A stretch of DNA of 5,778 nt from a bacterium (GTDB taxonomy: Bacteria; Fidelibacterota; Marinisomatia; Marinisomatales; JAHJCW01). This document shows, in pieces, positions 1 to 5,778 of the stretch. The stretch is from NCBI GenBank assembly GCA_030621275.1, contig JAUXHY010000096.1, positions 1 to 5,778 on the forward strand, in the 5' to 3' direction. Position 1 is the first letter of the stretch. Each line of letters opens with the position of its first letter. The notes under the pieces were generated by a model. It worked only from the letters and a program-made list of their open reading frames with translations, ran no database searches and was not told where the DNA came from. The position numbers were made by a program, and so were the translations under genes.

Positions 1-1640
1 TTTGCGGTTTTTTGCCATAAGCCCATCGGTTTCACGCGCTTATAAAAATTGTTTAAAATATTCTGTTTAGTCCGCGGGGTAATAAAGGTAACCAGAACCG
101 CTGCCAGAGTAGAAATCAGTGCCATACTGCCCAGACGGATCCATTCCACATCGGTAACCACTAAAAGTATAGGCGCTACAATAAGCGATGCCGCCATAGC
201 CGCCAATTCGGAATACAAATTGATACGTTCCCACAGCCAGCGCAGCACCAGCACCGAGCCCATTCCCGCCCCAAACAATAACGAGATGAACCAAGCGGTT
301 TGAATGGACCCCAAATTGGCCATAATAATTAATGCGATGACAATTATTAAAATATTGGACAGACGGGCGGTAATGACAAGTTCGTGGCTTTTGGGCTTGC
401 GTTTAAGCCAGTGTTCGCAAACCAGTCGTTTGTAAACATCATTACTCCAATAGCTGGCTCCCCAGTTCAAATGCGTATCCAGAGTGGAAGCCAGCGCAGC
501 TAACAAACCAGTGAGCATTAAACCGCGAATACCAGGTGGTAACAGGTCATTAATACCAGTAATAAAAGTGATTTCTCGGGAAGCTGCAAAAGTTTCGCCA
601 CTCATTGCTGTTTGAGCGAATGGATACACAACCATTAAGCCAACGCCGATAATCAACCAGATAATACTGCGCAGAAAAATTTGCATCCAGGAAAAAAGAA
701 CCGCCGCAACACGCGCGTCTTTATCGGTGGCACATGCCATTGAACGCTGGGCAAGATAACCGGTACCATCGCTATTCATCTGAAAAAACCATTGTAAACC
801 GATAATAACCAGAAAAGGTAGTAGCAATTCGCCTCCGCTAGGACTGAATGATAACATTTTACTCGCTAACTCCTCTCCGTAAAGCACTTGTATTTTTTCC
901 AGTAATTGGCCCCAACCGCCGGCATAATCCACCACATAATAAGCATAAATGATTGTACCAATCATAGCAATACCAAACTGCATTACGTCCGTAGCTATAA
1001 TGCTTCGTAAGCCCCCAGTTGTGGAATACAATGCGGTAAAACCCAGGATAACCAGGATACTAATAATGTTATTAGTAGTAACAATGGTCGGGTCAATGGC
1101 GCCGCCTCCGCTACCCAGTGATAATCCCAGGGCATTGGTAATACTTAAGAATGGATTATAAAGCAAGGTCGGCAGCCATTGATCCCAGGGTAAAAATACT
1201 TCGGCGATACGCATTGCGGCCACCAGCACCATTGCCATCACAATGCAGTTGATTACAGTTCCATAATATACGGCTTTTAGTACGCGTAATGGTAAAACAG
1301 CTTTACCACTGTATCGAACTTCTGTAAACTCGGCGTCTGTTAAAATGCCCGCTCTTCTCCAGCCCGCAGCAAAGATAAAGCCCATCATTAAAAAGGCAAT
1401 ACCGTAAATCCAAAGACGCCATACGAGGAAAACACCGCCGGTAGCGATTAAGCCGGTCACTAAAAGTGGAGTATCCGCTGCAAACTGTGTGGCGGCCATA
1501 CTCAATCCCACACGCCAGCCTTTCAGTGTTTTTCCGGCAAGAAAATATTCCTGCAAACTTTCGGAGGCTTTTTTCCGGGCGCGGAAACCGGAAGTGATTG
1601 CATAAATGATGAACAATAAGACGATGACTAAATCAATCAT
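1..1640 (-). CDS. Sodium:solute symporter (SSS family), 3' end cut by window edge
   Basis: This is an inner-membrane Na+-coupled symporter of the SSS/SLC5 family, and 546 codons are visible without a stop. The start ATG is at 1638-1640, with a strong AAGGAAAG ribosome binding site (complement of 1643-1650) just upstream. The first helix is residues 2-14, and many hydrophobic helices follow. Residues 205-212 (YSTTGGLR, then S) match the end of the classic SSS signature (Y-S-x-x-G-G-L-x-S). Residues 49-59 (MAATQFAADTP) look like the broken first core helix. Residues 383-397 (ASTLDTHLNWGASYW) fit the later core helix in which neighbouring Ser/Thr residues bind Na+ in characterised members; here S385 and T386 are candidates. 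The DTHLNWGASY variant is one I associate with uncharacterised environmental SSS carriers, not with PutP. The substrate cannot be read from sequence. The neighbouring GH127-like gene makes a sugar plausible, but an amino acid or organic acid is possible. The family is sure; the substrate is not. Confidence 0.93.
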   Translation of the reverse strand, partial: MIDLVIVLLFIIYAITSGFRARKKASESLQEYFLAGKTLKGWRVGLSMAATQFAADTPLLVTGLIATGGVFLVWRLWIYGIAFLMMGFIFAAGWRRAGILTDAEFTEVRYSGKAVLPLRVLKAVYYGTVINCIVMAMVLVAAMRIAEVFLPWDQWLPTLLYNPFLSITNALGLSLGSGGGAIDPTIVTTNNIISILVILGFTALYSTTGGLRSIIATDVMQFGIAMIGTIIYAYYVVDYAGGWGQLLEKIQVLYGEELASKMLSFSPSGGELLLPFLVIIGLQWFFQMNSDGTGYLAQRSMACATDKDARVAAVLFSWMQIFLRSIIWLIIGVGLMVVYPFAQTAMSGETFAASREITFITGINDLLPPGIRGLMLTGLLAALASTLDTHLNWGASYWSNDVYKRLVCEHWLKRKPKSHELVITARLSNILIIVIALIIMANLGSIQTAWFISLLFGAGMGSVLVLRWLWERINLYSELAAMAASLIVAPILLVVTDVEWIRLGSMALISTLAAVLVTFITPRTKQNILNNFYKRVKPMGLWQKTA

Positions 1641-1773
1641 AACTTTCCTTCAAATATGTATTCTAATTTAGTAAAAACTGCCCTGAACGATTTGTTAAAT
1701 TCCATAATTGTATATTGTAGTTTATGATATAACGTTCGGCCAGTAACGAGCCGTTTTTGATAGTGTATGAAAT
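1641..1773 (-). promoter_or_regulatory. Leader of the SSS gene, possible promoter region
   Basis: This is the stretch between the hairpin after the receptor gene and the symporter start. If the hairpin terminates transcription, a promoter for the symporter should lie here. Two TACAAT hexamers, each 5/6 to TATAAT, read leftwards at 1714-1719 and 1707-1712, but neither has a recognisable -35 box at normal spacing. No ORF, tRNA or further strong hairpin is apparent. The exact promoter is therefore uncertain. Confidence 0.3.
1643..1650 (-). promoter_or_regulatory. Ribosome binding site of the SSS gene
   Basis: On the minus strand this reads AAGGAAAG and ends two bases before the ATG. The anti-Shine-Dalgarno-like core AGGA sits at usable spacing and supports the chosen start. 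Confidence 0.7.
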
Positions 1774-1814
1774 TTAAAATAAACGGGGCCGGGCAACGAC
1801 CCCGTTTATTTTAA
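1774..1814 (-). terminator. Intrinsic terminator after the TonB-dependent receptor gene
   Basis: This is a perfect inverted repeat: 15-bp arms at 1774-1788 and 1800-1814 around an 11-base loop. The inner five pairs are GC-rich (CGGGG/CCCCG) and the outer pairs are AT. Read on the minus strand, which is the direction of the receptor gene ending at 1875, the descending arm runs into TTTATTTTAAATTT, a usable U-rich tract. The arms are symmetric (A-rich on one side, T-rich on the other), so it could also stop plus-strand transcription. It lies about 60 bases past the receptor stop codon. Confidence 0.8.
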
Positions 1815-1874
1815 TCACATATTATAAAACTGATGATCTAACATGCAATATGGTATTCTCGTATTTCCTTATGT

Positions 1875-4358
1875 TTAGAAATCCTGTGTGACTGAGAATT
1901 TAATTGATCGGCCAAAAAGTGGACGACCATTAGCAGCTGCAGGGTCGCGCGGATCGCCTTCAGTTAAACCTTCACAATCTGTTAAATTATCAACATGAAT
2001 GCCAAAGGACAAACCACTAGAAGTTGATATTACAGCTCCTGCGTCTATTTTTGTATAGCCATCCAACTGGAATACATTTTGTACAGAATCCCATCGCTTT
2101 CCACACATCCGTGCAGCACCGTAGATGTTAGCATTGTAATCTCCGAAATAAAGATTATAACTTGGTGCAATTCTGAGTTGTAGGTCAGGCTGACGCCAGA
2201 TCGAATTTCCTACGACGGTGTCATCAACATCACTGTCTACAATTTCTCCCTTCTGATACGTTCCCACAGCCCGTAAAGTAAAGTTATTAAAGGATAACGC
2301 ACCATCGAGTTCAACACCCATTGTTTGTGTGCTGAGTAATTCAGCTTCTCTTATGGAGCCAACACCGCCTTCAATTACATCAACACCATTGAAGAAGCCG
2401 GTAGCAAACAGACTGAAAAGCTTTGTGTCATATTTAATACCCATTTCATATTGTGTAAATGCATTGGCTTCGAGATTACCGTCTTCATCAAAACTGTATT
2501 TGTTTTCCCTAATCAAGTCAAAGTTTGGGAATAGGTAACTGTCAGAGTAGCGCACAAAGACACCAATATCTTTGTTTATATCGTAGTTAACAGCTGCTGT
2601 AATTGCAAAGTCTTCTCCGCTAAGCGACTCCGCCATGTCGGTTTTACCATCAGGAAGTGCCCCATGATCGAGCGCGTATTCAAGATCAAACCATTCGTAG
2701 CGAGCTCCAAGATCAATTCGCAAGGCAGGCATGATCTGCCAGGAATCTGCTCCATAGACTGCAAATACACGGGCATCGCCGCCATATTGAAGTCCGTAAT
2801 TCCAAGAACCTCCACCTCCATGGGCAGCAAGACTATCGGCTGTAATTCCTTCTTCCAATAAATCTCCATTTGCAACATTATGAATCGGTACATGGTTACC
2901 CAGTGTCCAAAAATCTTTAGAAGTCCAACGCGCCTGATACAAACCCATAGTAATGTTGTGATCGTTCCAGACTTTATTCAAACTGATGTCGTTGTTAAGC
3001 GATTCTAAATTTTTCATAACGACCCAATAACCATAGTTCTGAATATACTCTGAACCACTAAGTGTCTCGCCACCTCTTGTTTGTACGGTAGCAAGGCCAA
3101 GATCAGATACTTTAATTGGATTACCATTCGGTACAAAACCAAATGTGTTTGCATCTCCAGATGTATAGGTAAGAACGTCACTGACCATCCAACCTGCTCC
3201 TAGATCGAAGTTGAAGTTCAACCCGCTGACGCTACCTTTCCAGCCACGTCCTTGGGAGAAATCAAACTTAGCACTATCGCCTTGTGTATTGATCTGAAGT
3301 GTACGAAAACGGTTCGCATTACCCAGTGGAGAGAATGTGCCGAGATCATTACCGGTCTCAAGCGCCATCGGTAGAACCCATTGACCGTAATCATCGGTAA
3401 CCCGTGTAAAAGCATTTACTATTCCACCTTCGAATATTTTGGTTAGTTGCATAGTGAACTGCTTCCCATTCTCAGCATTGAATTGTGTACTTCGAATACC
3501 GGGAGATGTGTGTACGTAACCACCTGCCATATAATATAAGCCATCCGTTATTTTGCCACTCAGGAAACCATCGATTCGCTGAAGGTTATAGTCAGATGTT
3601 TCATACTTTACACGACCTTTGCTTATTTCACCACCTTTTTTCAGATTAAAATTTACAGTCAGACCAGGTTCACCATTTGAAAAAACAGCACTTGGGCCTC
3701 CACGCAAAGCTTCTGTGGATTCAATAGTTTCATCAATGCGGAAGATTGTACTCTGTTCAAAGAAAGAAAGAGTCTCTACGCCATAAATTGGTCCACCATT
3801 AACAGACATTGTCACGAATGGTGCATCACCACCGGATGGCAAACCGCGCACCATAATATTAGCACCTGCAATACCGCCTGTGCTTTCAGACCAAACACCA
3901 GGTACTAACTCCAACAGATTTGCTGTACTGCTTGGTGAAAACCGTCTAATTTCAGCCTCATCCATTGTATTAATAGCAAAACTGGCATCCTTTTTACGCA
4001 TTCCTATACCACCGGGTGTACCTGAAACTATCAATGCATTCATATTCAGAACGTCCGTGTCTAAAATGAAGCTGGTTGTTGTAATACCTTTCGTAATAAC
4101 AATAGTATCGTGTCCAGCTTTATACCCAATAGCGCTGGCTGTTATTGTGTAATTACCTTCTGGAACATTTAAGATAGTGTAGTTACCATTGATATCAGTA
4201 GCTGCACCAAAAGTTGTTCCCTCAATATACACATTGACACCCGGTAACGCTGAGCCATCATTGGCTGTTACGGTGCCTTCAATTGTTCCTTGTGCCATTC
4301 CGATTATCGGAATTAGGCAAATAAAAATAATAACAAGGATTGTTGTTGTGATTTTCAT
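1875..4358 (-). CDS. TonB-dependent outer-membrane receptor with N-terminal CarboxypepD_reg-like domain
   Basis: This complete 827-residue protein takes up a substrate across the outer membrane using energy from TonB/ExbBD. Residues 1-22 are a Sec signal peptide, with likely cleavage after GMA. Residues about 24-100 form a carboxypeptidase-regulatory-like beta-sandwich (GTIEGTV, LPGVNVYIEGT, TDINGNY, GYKAG). Residues about 107-114 (NALIVSGT) resemble a TonB box. The plug spans about 120-245, including LLELVPGV, IMVRGLP (168-174) and GPSAVFSNGEPG (221-232). The remainder is an Asp/Asn/Gly- and aromatic-rich beta-barrel. It includes VDNLTD near the end (789-794), a common late-barrel motif, and a terminal Phe827 as expected for Bam-dependent insertion. 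It is shorter than typical SusC proteins (about 1000 residues), and no susD-like gene adjoins it in this window. The substrate is not shown by sequence; the nearby GH127-like gene suggests an oligosaccharide. A siderophore or other ligand cannot be excluded. The start is supported by AGAGGAAA just upstream. Confidence 0.95.
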   Translation of the reverse strand: MKITTTILVIIFICLIPIIGMAQGTIEGTVTANDGSALPGVNVYIEGTTFGAATDINGNYTILNVPEGNYTITASAIGYKAGHDTIVITKGITTTSFILDTDVLNMNALIVSGTPGGIGMRKKDASFAINTMDEAEIRRFSPSSTANLLELVPGVWSESTGGIAGANIMVRGLPSGGDAPFVTMSVNGGPIYGVETLSFFEQSTIFRIDETIESTEALRGGPSAVFSNGEPGLTVNFNLKKGGEISKGRVKYETSDYNLQRIDGFLSGKITDGLYYMAGGYVHTSPGIRSTQFNAENGKQFTMQLTKIFEGGIVNAFTRVTDDYGQWVLPMALETGNDLGTFSPLGNANRFRTLQINTQGDSAKFDFSQGRGWKGSVSGLNFNFDLGAGWMVSDVLTYTSGDANTFGFVPNGNPIKVSDLGLATVQTRGGETLSGSEYIQNYGYWVVMKNLESLNNDISLNKVWNDHNITMGLYQARWTSKDFWTLGNHVPIHNVANGDLLEEGITADSLAAHGGGGSWNYGLQYGGDARVFAVYGADSWQIMPALRIDLGARYEWFDLEYALDHGALPDGKTDMAESLSGEDFAITAAVNYDINKDIGVFVRYSDSYLFPNFDLIRENKYSFDEDGNLEANAFTQYEMGIKYDTKLFSLFATGFFNGVDVIEGGVGSIREAELLSTQTMGVELDGALSFNNFTLRAVGTYQKGEIVDSDVDDTVVGNSIWRQPDLQLRIAPSYNLYFGDYNANIYGAARMCGKRWDSVQNVFQLDGYTKIDAGAVISTSSGLSFGIHVDNLTDCEGLTEGDPRDPAAANGRPLFGRSIKFSVTQDF

Positions 4359-4360
4359 TA

Positions 4361-4368
4361 TTTCCTCT
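4361..4368 (-). promoter_or_regulatory. Ribosome binding site of the receptor gene
   Basis: The minus strand reads AGAGGAAA, two bases before the ATG at 4356-4358. It is a good Shine-Dalgarno match and fixes the start that gives the intact signal peptide. Confidence 0.7.
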
Positions 4369-4434
4369 TTAGTAGTTACTCATTTTTTTGAAAGAAAGAC
4401 GTAATTGAATTAATTGTCATTTCTATGTGGGAAT

Positions 4435-4463
4435 ATTTTAAAACAAAAACAATAAAAAAGCAA
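4435..4463 (-). promoter_or_regulatory. Candidate sigma70-type promoter of the receptor gene
   Basis: On the minus strand there is a -35 candidate TTGCTT (4458-4463), a 17-base spacer, and a -10 candidate TAAAAT (4435-4440, 5/6 to TATAAT). This would give a leader of roughly 70 bases. The -35 is only 3/6 and the region is AT-rich, so chance matches are likely. The -35 overlaps a 14-bp dyad at 4461-4474, which would suit repression. Confidence 0.35.
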
Positions 4464-4502
4464 TTTTTAAATTGGCATATAGTGGAATAAATATATTTAT
4501 AT

Positions 4503-4515
4503 TTGCAATATGCAA
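4503..4515. promoter_or_regulatory. Candidate Lrp/AsnC operator (5-3-5 dyad)
   Basis: TTGCA and TGCAA are exact inverted arms of 5 bp around a 3-bp ATA centre. This 13-bp layout matches known Lrp/AsnC sites, such as the archaeal TGAAA-NNN-TTTCA type. It lies about 90 bp before the regulator's start and overlaps the -35 of the best promoter candidate there, so autoregulation is plausible. The GC-containing arms make this less likely to be chance than the pure AT palindromes nearby. That this particular regulator binds it is inference. Confidence 0.45.
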
Positions 4516-4531
4516 CAATAATACATATATT
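4503..4531 (+). promoter_or_regulatory. Candidate promoter of the Lrp/AsnC-family gene
   Basis: A -35 candidate TTGCAA (4503-4508, 4/6) lies 17 bases from a -10 candidate TATATT (4526-4531, 5/6). Transcription would start near 4538, giving a leader of about 65 bases. A weaker alternative is TTGCGT (4534-4539) with GATAAA (4558-4563) at 18-base spacing. The AT-rich background limits confidence. Confidence 0.35.
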
Positions 4532-4588
4532 TATTGCGTTATATATATATATGAAAAGATAAATATGCTATTAGAACATTAAAAAAAT

Positions 4589-4592
4589 AGGA
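4589..4592 (+). promoter_or_regulatory. Ribosome binding site supporting a TTG start
   Basis: AGGA lies nine bases before the TTG at 4602-4604. It decides the start of the regulator, because the reading frame has no ATG before residue 43 and an upstream in-frame TAG at 4572-4574 rules out a long extension. Confidence 0.6.
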
Positions 4593-4601
4593 TTTGTAAA
4601 A

Positions 4602-5069
4602 TTGAAATTAAACAAAATTGACTATAAAATACTTGATATACTCCAAAACGATGGGAGAATTACTTATGATAATCTGGGTAAAAATGTTGGAATAACAAGG
4701 CAAGCTGTTACAAGAAGAGTGAAAAAAATGGTTGATGCCGGCTACATAAGAAAATTTTGTGTTGATTTAGACCATGAACGGTTAGGAAGAGATGTTATTG
4801 CCTATGTTGATATCATTTTTGATAAGTCTTTCACTGTTGAAGTAGAAAAAGTAGCTTTAGATTTTATTACAAAGATAAATGGTGTTCGGTTAGCCAATAC
4901 AACGGTTGGAGAAAAATATATAACCATAAAAATTTATACTTTGAATATGCAAGATTTGCACCAGACCATCCGGACTATACAAAACGGGATACCAGACATT
5001 TCAACGAAGACAGTTATTGTAAACGAATTGTTTTTCACGAATAAAAAAATCACGTATTCTATAAACTGA
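4602..5069 (+). CDS. Lrp/AsnC-family transcriptional regulator
   Basis: This complete 155-residue protein has the usual length and two-domain layout of Lrp/AsnC regulators, which bind DNA as dimers or higher oligomers. Residues 4-15 (NKIDYKILDILQ) are the classic first helix. Residues 22-47 form the helix-turn-helix, with GITRQAVTRRVKKM as recognition helix, and GYIRKF (47-52) begins the linker. Residues about 64-145 form the RAM ligand-binding domain: DVIAYVDIIF strand, a helix, INGVRLANTTVGEKYITIKIY (92-112), then a helix and a last strand. The turn usually seen as TG-x-x-D reads VGEKY (102-106). The Gly is kept but the usual acidic position is changed, so the effector may be unusual or absent. 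It starts at TTG with AGGA nine bases before. It is divergent from the receptor gene and 59 bp ahead of the GH127-like gene, so control of those two and of itself is likely, but this is inferred from position. The family call is firm; the effector and targets are unknown. Confidence 0.93.
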   Translation: MKLNKIDYKILDILQNDGRITYDNLGKNVGITRQAVTRRVKKMVDAGYIRKFCVDLDHERLGRDVIAYVDIIFDKSFTVEVEKVALDFITKINGVRLANTTVGEKYITIKIYTLNMQDLHQTIRTIQNGIPDISTKTVIVNELFFTNKKITYSIN

Positions 5070-5081
5070 TTAGTGTTCCTC

Positions 5082-5087
5082 TATAAT
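5082..5087 (+). promoter_or_regulatory. Possible -10 element ahead of the GH127-like gene
   Basis: A perfect TATAAT lies 41 bases before the glycosidase start, in the 59-bp gap after the regulator. No good -35 hexamer lies 16-18 bases upstream and there is no TGn extension, so it may be chance or an activator-dependent promoter. No terminator hairpin is seen in the gap, and read-through from the regulator gene remains possible. Confidence 0.3.
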
Positions 5088-5128
5088 TCTGAACGATACA
5101 CCTAAATTCATCAAAAAATTGGATAAAT

Positions 5129-5778
5129 ATGAAAAACTTACTTTTATTATTACTCGCAACAATTTTAATGGTCTCGTGTTCAAACACAGATAATAACATG
5201 AAAGATTATCCTGTTAAACCGGTACCCTTTACAAATGTGAAATTTGCAGATGACTTCTGGCTCCCGCGATTAGATACAAATAGAAACGTTACCATTCCTT
5301 ACGATTTCAAAAAATGTGAAGAGACCCACAGGATCGACAATTTTGCAATTGCAGGAGGTTTACAGGAAGGTTCTTTTGTAGGAATCAGATATAACGATTC
5401 GGATGTTTTTAAGGTAGTAGAAGGAGCATCATACTCTTTGAATATCCATCCTGATTCTGAATTGGAAAAATATTTAGATGATTTAATTGCAAAAGTTGCT
5501 GCAGCACAGGAAGATGACGGTTATTTATTTACTTGCAGAACCATAAACCCCGACAGCTTACCACGGCATACAGGAAAAACAAAATGGTCGCAATTAAAAG
5601 ACAGCCATGAACTTTATAATATTGGCCATATGTACGAAGCCGCCGTTGCCTATTATCTAACAACAGGGAAAAAAGATTTCCTGAACATAGCTATTAAAAG
5701 TGCAGACCTCATTTGCCGTACTTTCGGCCCGGAAAACAGCAAGCTGCATGGGGTACCCGGACATCAGGAAATTGAAAT
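5129..5778 (+). CDS. GH127-like (DUF1680) beta-L-arabinofuranosidase lipoprotein, 3' end cut by window edge
   Basis: The first 216 residues are visible and the frame is open at the right edge; bacterial members are usually about 600-800 residues. Residues 1-17 form a lipoprotein signal (Lys, a six-Leu core, then MVSC with Cys17 as the lipidation site), so the enzyme is probably membrane-anchored, facing the periplasm or cell surface. Family marks follow: DDFWLPR (41-47) with TIP (55-57), typical of the N-terminal edge; an (alpha/alpha)-barrel region; DSHELYNIGHMYEAAVAYY (158-176); and HGVPGHQEIE (207-216). GH127 enzymes such as HypBA1 remove beta-L-arabinofuranose from plant arabino-oligosaccharides using a Zn-coordinated Cys nucleophile. 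Those Glu/Cys residues lie beyond the window, so activity cannot be confirmed. A related family with the same fold (for example GH146 or an uncharacterised DUF1680 group) is possible. The ribosome binding site is weak (GGA at 5121-5123). The start is chosen because it yields an intact lipoprotein signal. Confidence 0.85.
   Translation, partial: MKNLLLLLLATILMVSCSNTDNNMKDYPVKPVPFTNVKFADDFWLPRLDTNRNVTIPYDFKKCEETHRIDNFAIAGGLQEGSFVGIRYNDSDVFKVVEGASYSLNIHPDSELEKYLDDLIAKVAAAQEDDGYLFTCRTINPDSLPRHTGKTKWSQLKDSHELYNIGHMYEAAVAYYLTTGKKDFLNIAIKSADLICRTFGPENSKLHGVPGHQEIE

Larger units (their letters stand above)
4359..4601. promoter_or_regulatory. AT-rich divergent regulatory region between receptor and regulator genes
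   Basis: These 243 bp separate two divergent genes and must hold both promoters. The stretch is far richer in A+T than the flanking genes. It contains several short dyads: CAATTT-TT-AAATTG (4461-4474), the perfect palindrome ATAAATATATTTAT (4487-4500), TTGCA-ATA-TGCAA (4503-4515), CAATAA/TTATTG arms with a 9-base gap (4516-4536), and an alternating TA run (4540-4552). Flexible AT-rich DNA with serial dyads is typical of Lrp-type target regions, and a regulator of that family begins at one end. No ORF or structured RNA is evident. Confidence 0.65.

Noticed and set aside
49..303. Plus-strand open frame of 84 codons
   Set aside because: It is antisense to the symporter, whose membrane-protein frame is continuous with family motifs. 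The antisense product is low in complexity and has no ribosome binding site or recognisable domain.
949..1161. Plus-strand open frame of 70 codons with hydrophobic residues
   Set aside because: It lies wholly opposite the symporter coding sequence. Its hydrophobicity is the mirror of membrane-helix codons on the other strand.
2576..2893. Minus-strand 105-codon frame inside the receptor gene
   Set aside because: It is an out-of-frame shadow of the barrel-coding region. The receptor frame is intact across it with family features on both sides.
3880..4152. Plus-strand 90-codon frame opposite the receptor N-terminus
   Set aside because: It is antisense to the plug and CarboxypepD_reg-like domains and shows no start signals or family resemblance.
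4189..4404. Plus-strand 71-codon hydrophobic frame that runs into the intergenic region
   Set aside because: It is antisense to the receptor signal peptide, which explains the hydrophobic stretch. It has no ribosome binding site and no homology that I recognise.
4540..4552. Alternating TA run as a possible phase-variable microsatellite
   Set aside because: It has only about six TA units in an AT-rich promoter region. That is too short to claim slippage control without comparing strains.
4359..4601. Riboswitch or small RNA in the divergent gap
   Set aside because: No GC-supported stem system or known riboswitch motif is visible. The dyads are short and AT-rich and are better explained as protein-binding sites.
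1..5778. CRISPR array, tRNA, rRNA, insertion sequence or phage attachment site
   Set aside because: No regularly spaced direct repeats, tRNA-like arms, transposase frames or terminal inverted repeats were seen on either strand.

Overview
The window holds four protein-coding genes, two of them cut by its edges. They look like part of a locus for using plant-type (arabinose-containing) glycans in a Gram-negative bacterium. From left to right: a sodium:solute symporter (SSS) gene on the minus strand whose 3' end lies beyond base 1; a complete TonB-dependent outer-membrane receptor (TBDT) gene on the minus strand with a carboxypeptidase-regulatory-like N-terminal domain; a complete Lrp/AsnC-family regulator on the plus strand, divergent from the receptor; and the first 216 codons of a plus-strand lipoprotein resembling DUF1680 / GH127 beta-L-arabinofuranosidases, cut by the right edge.

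Organism: an outer-membrane receptor with an N-terminal CarboxypepD_reg-like domain and a lipoprotein glycosidase point to the Bacteroidota/FCB group in the broad sense. Three genes have purine-rich ribosome binding sites of the AGGA type, and the promoter candidates look sigma70-like. The TAnnTTTG -7 element typical of classical Bacteroidota was not found. The receptor is only 827 residues and has no SusD partner beside it. This fits a non-Bacteroidia FCB lineage (for example Calditrichota, Ignavibacteria, Marinimicrobia or Balneolota relatives) better than Bacteroides itself, but that is inference. No marker gene is present to settle it.

Layout and regulation: the 234-bp gap between the receptor and symporter genes holds a perfect 15-bp stem hairpin, a likely intrinsic terminator of the receptor gene. 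The symporter therefore probably has its own promoter. The 243-bp gap between the divergent receptor and regulator genes is very AT-rich and holds a row of short palindromes. One, a 5-3-5 dyad (TTGCA-ATA-TGCAA), has the geometry of known Lrp/AsnC operators and overlaps the best promoter candidate for the regulator. The glycosidase begins 59 bp after the regulator with no terminator between them, so they may be co-transcribed, though a perfect TATAAT in the gap could serve as an extra promoter.

Working model (inference): the receptor imports an arabinose-containing oligosaccharide across the outer membrane, the GH127-like lipoprotein releases beta-L-arabinofuranose, the SSS carrier takes up a product across the inner membrane, and the Lrp/AsnC protein controls the divergent promoters. 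An Lrp/AsnC regulator in a glycan locus is the most unusual point, because this family is best known for sensing amino acids.
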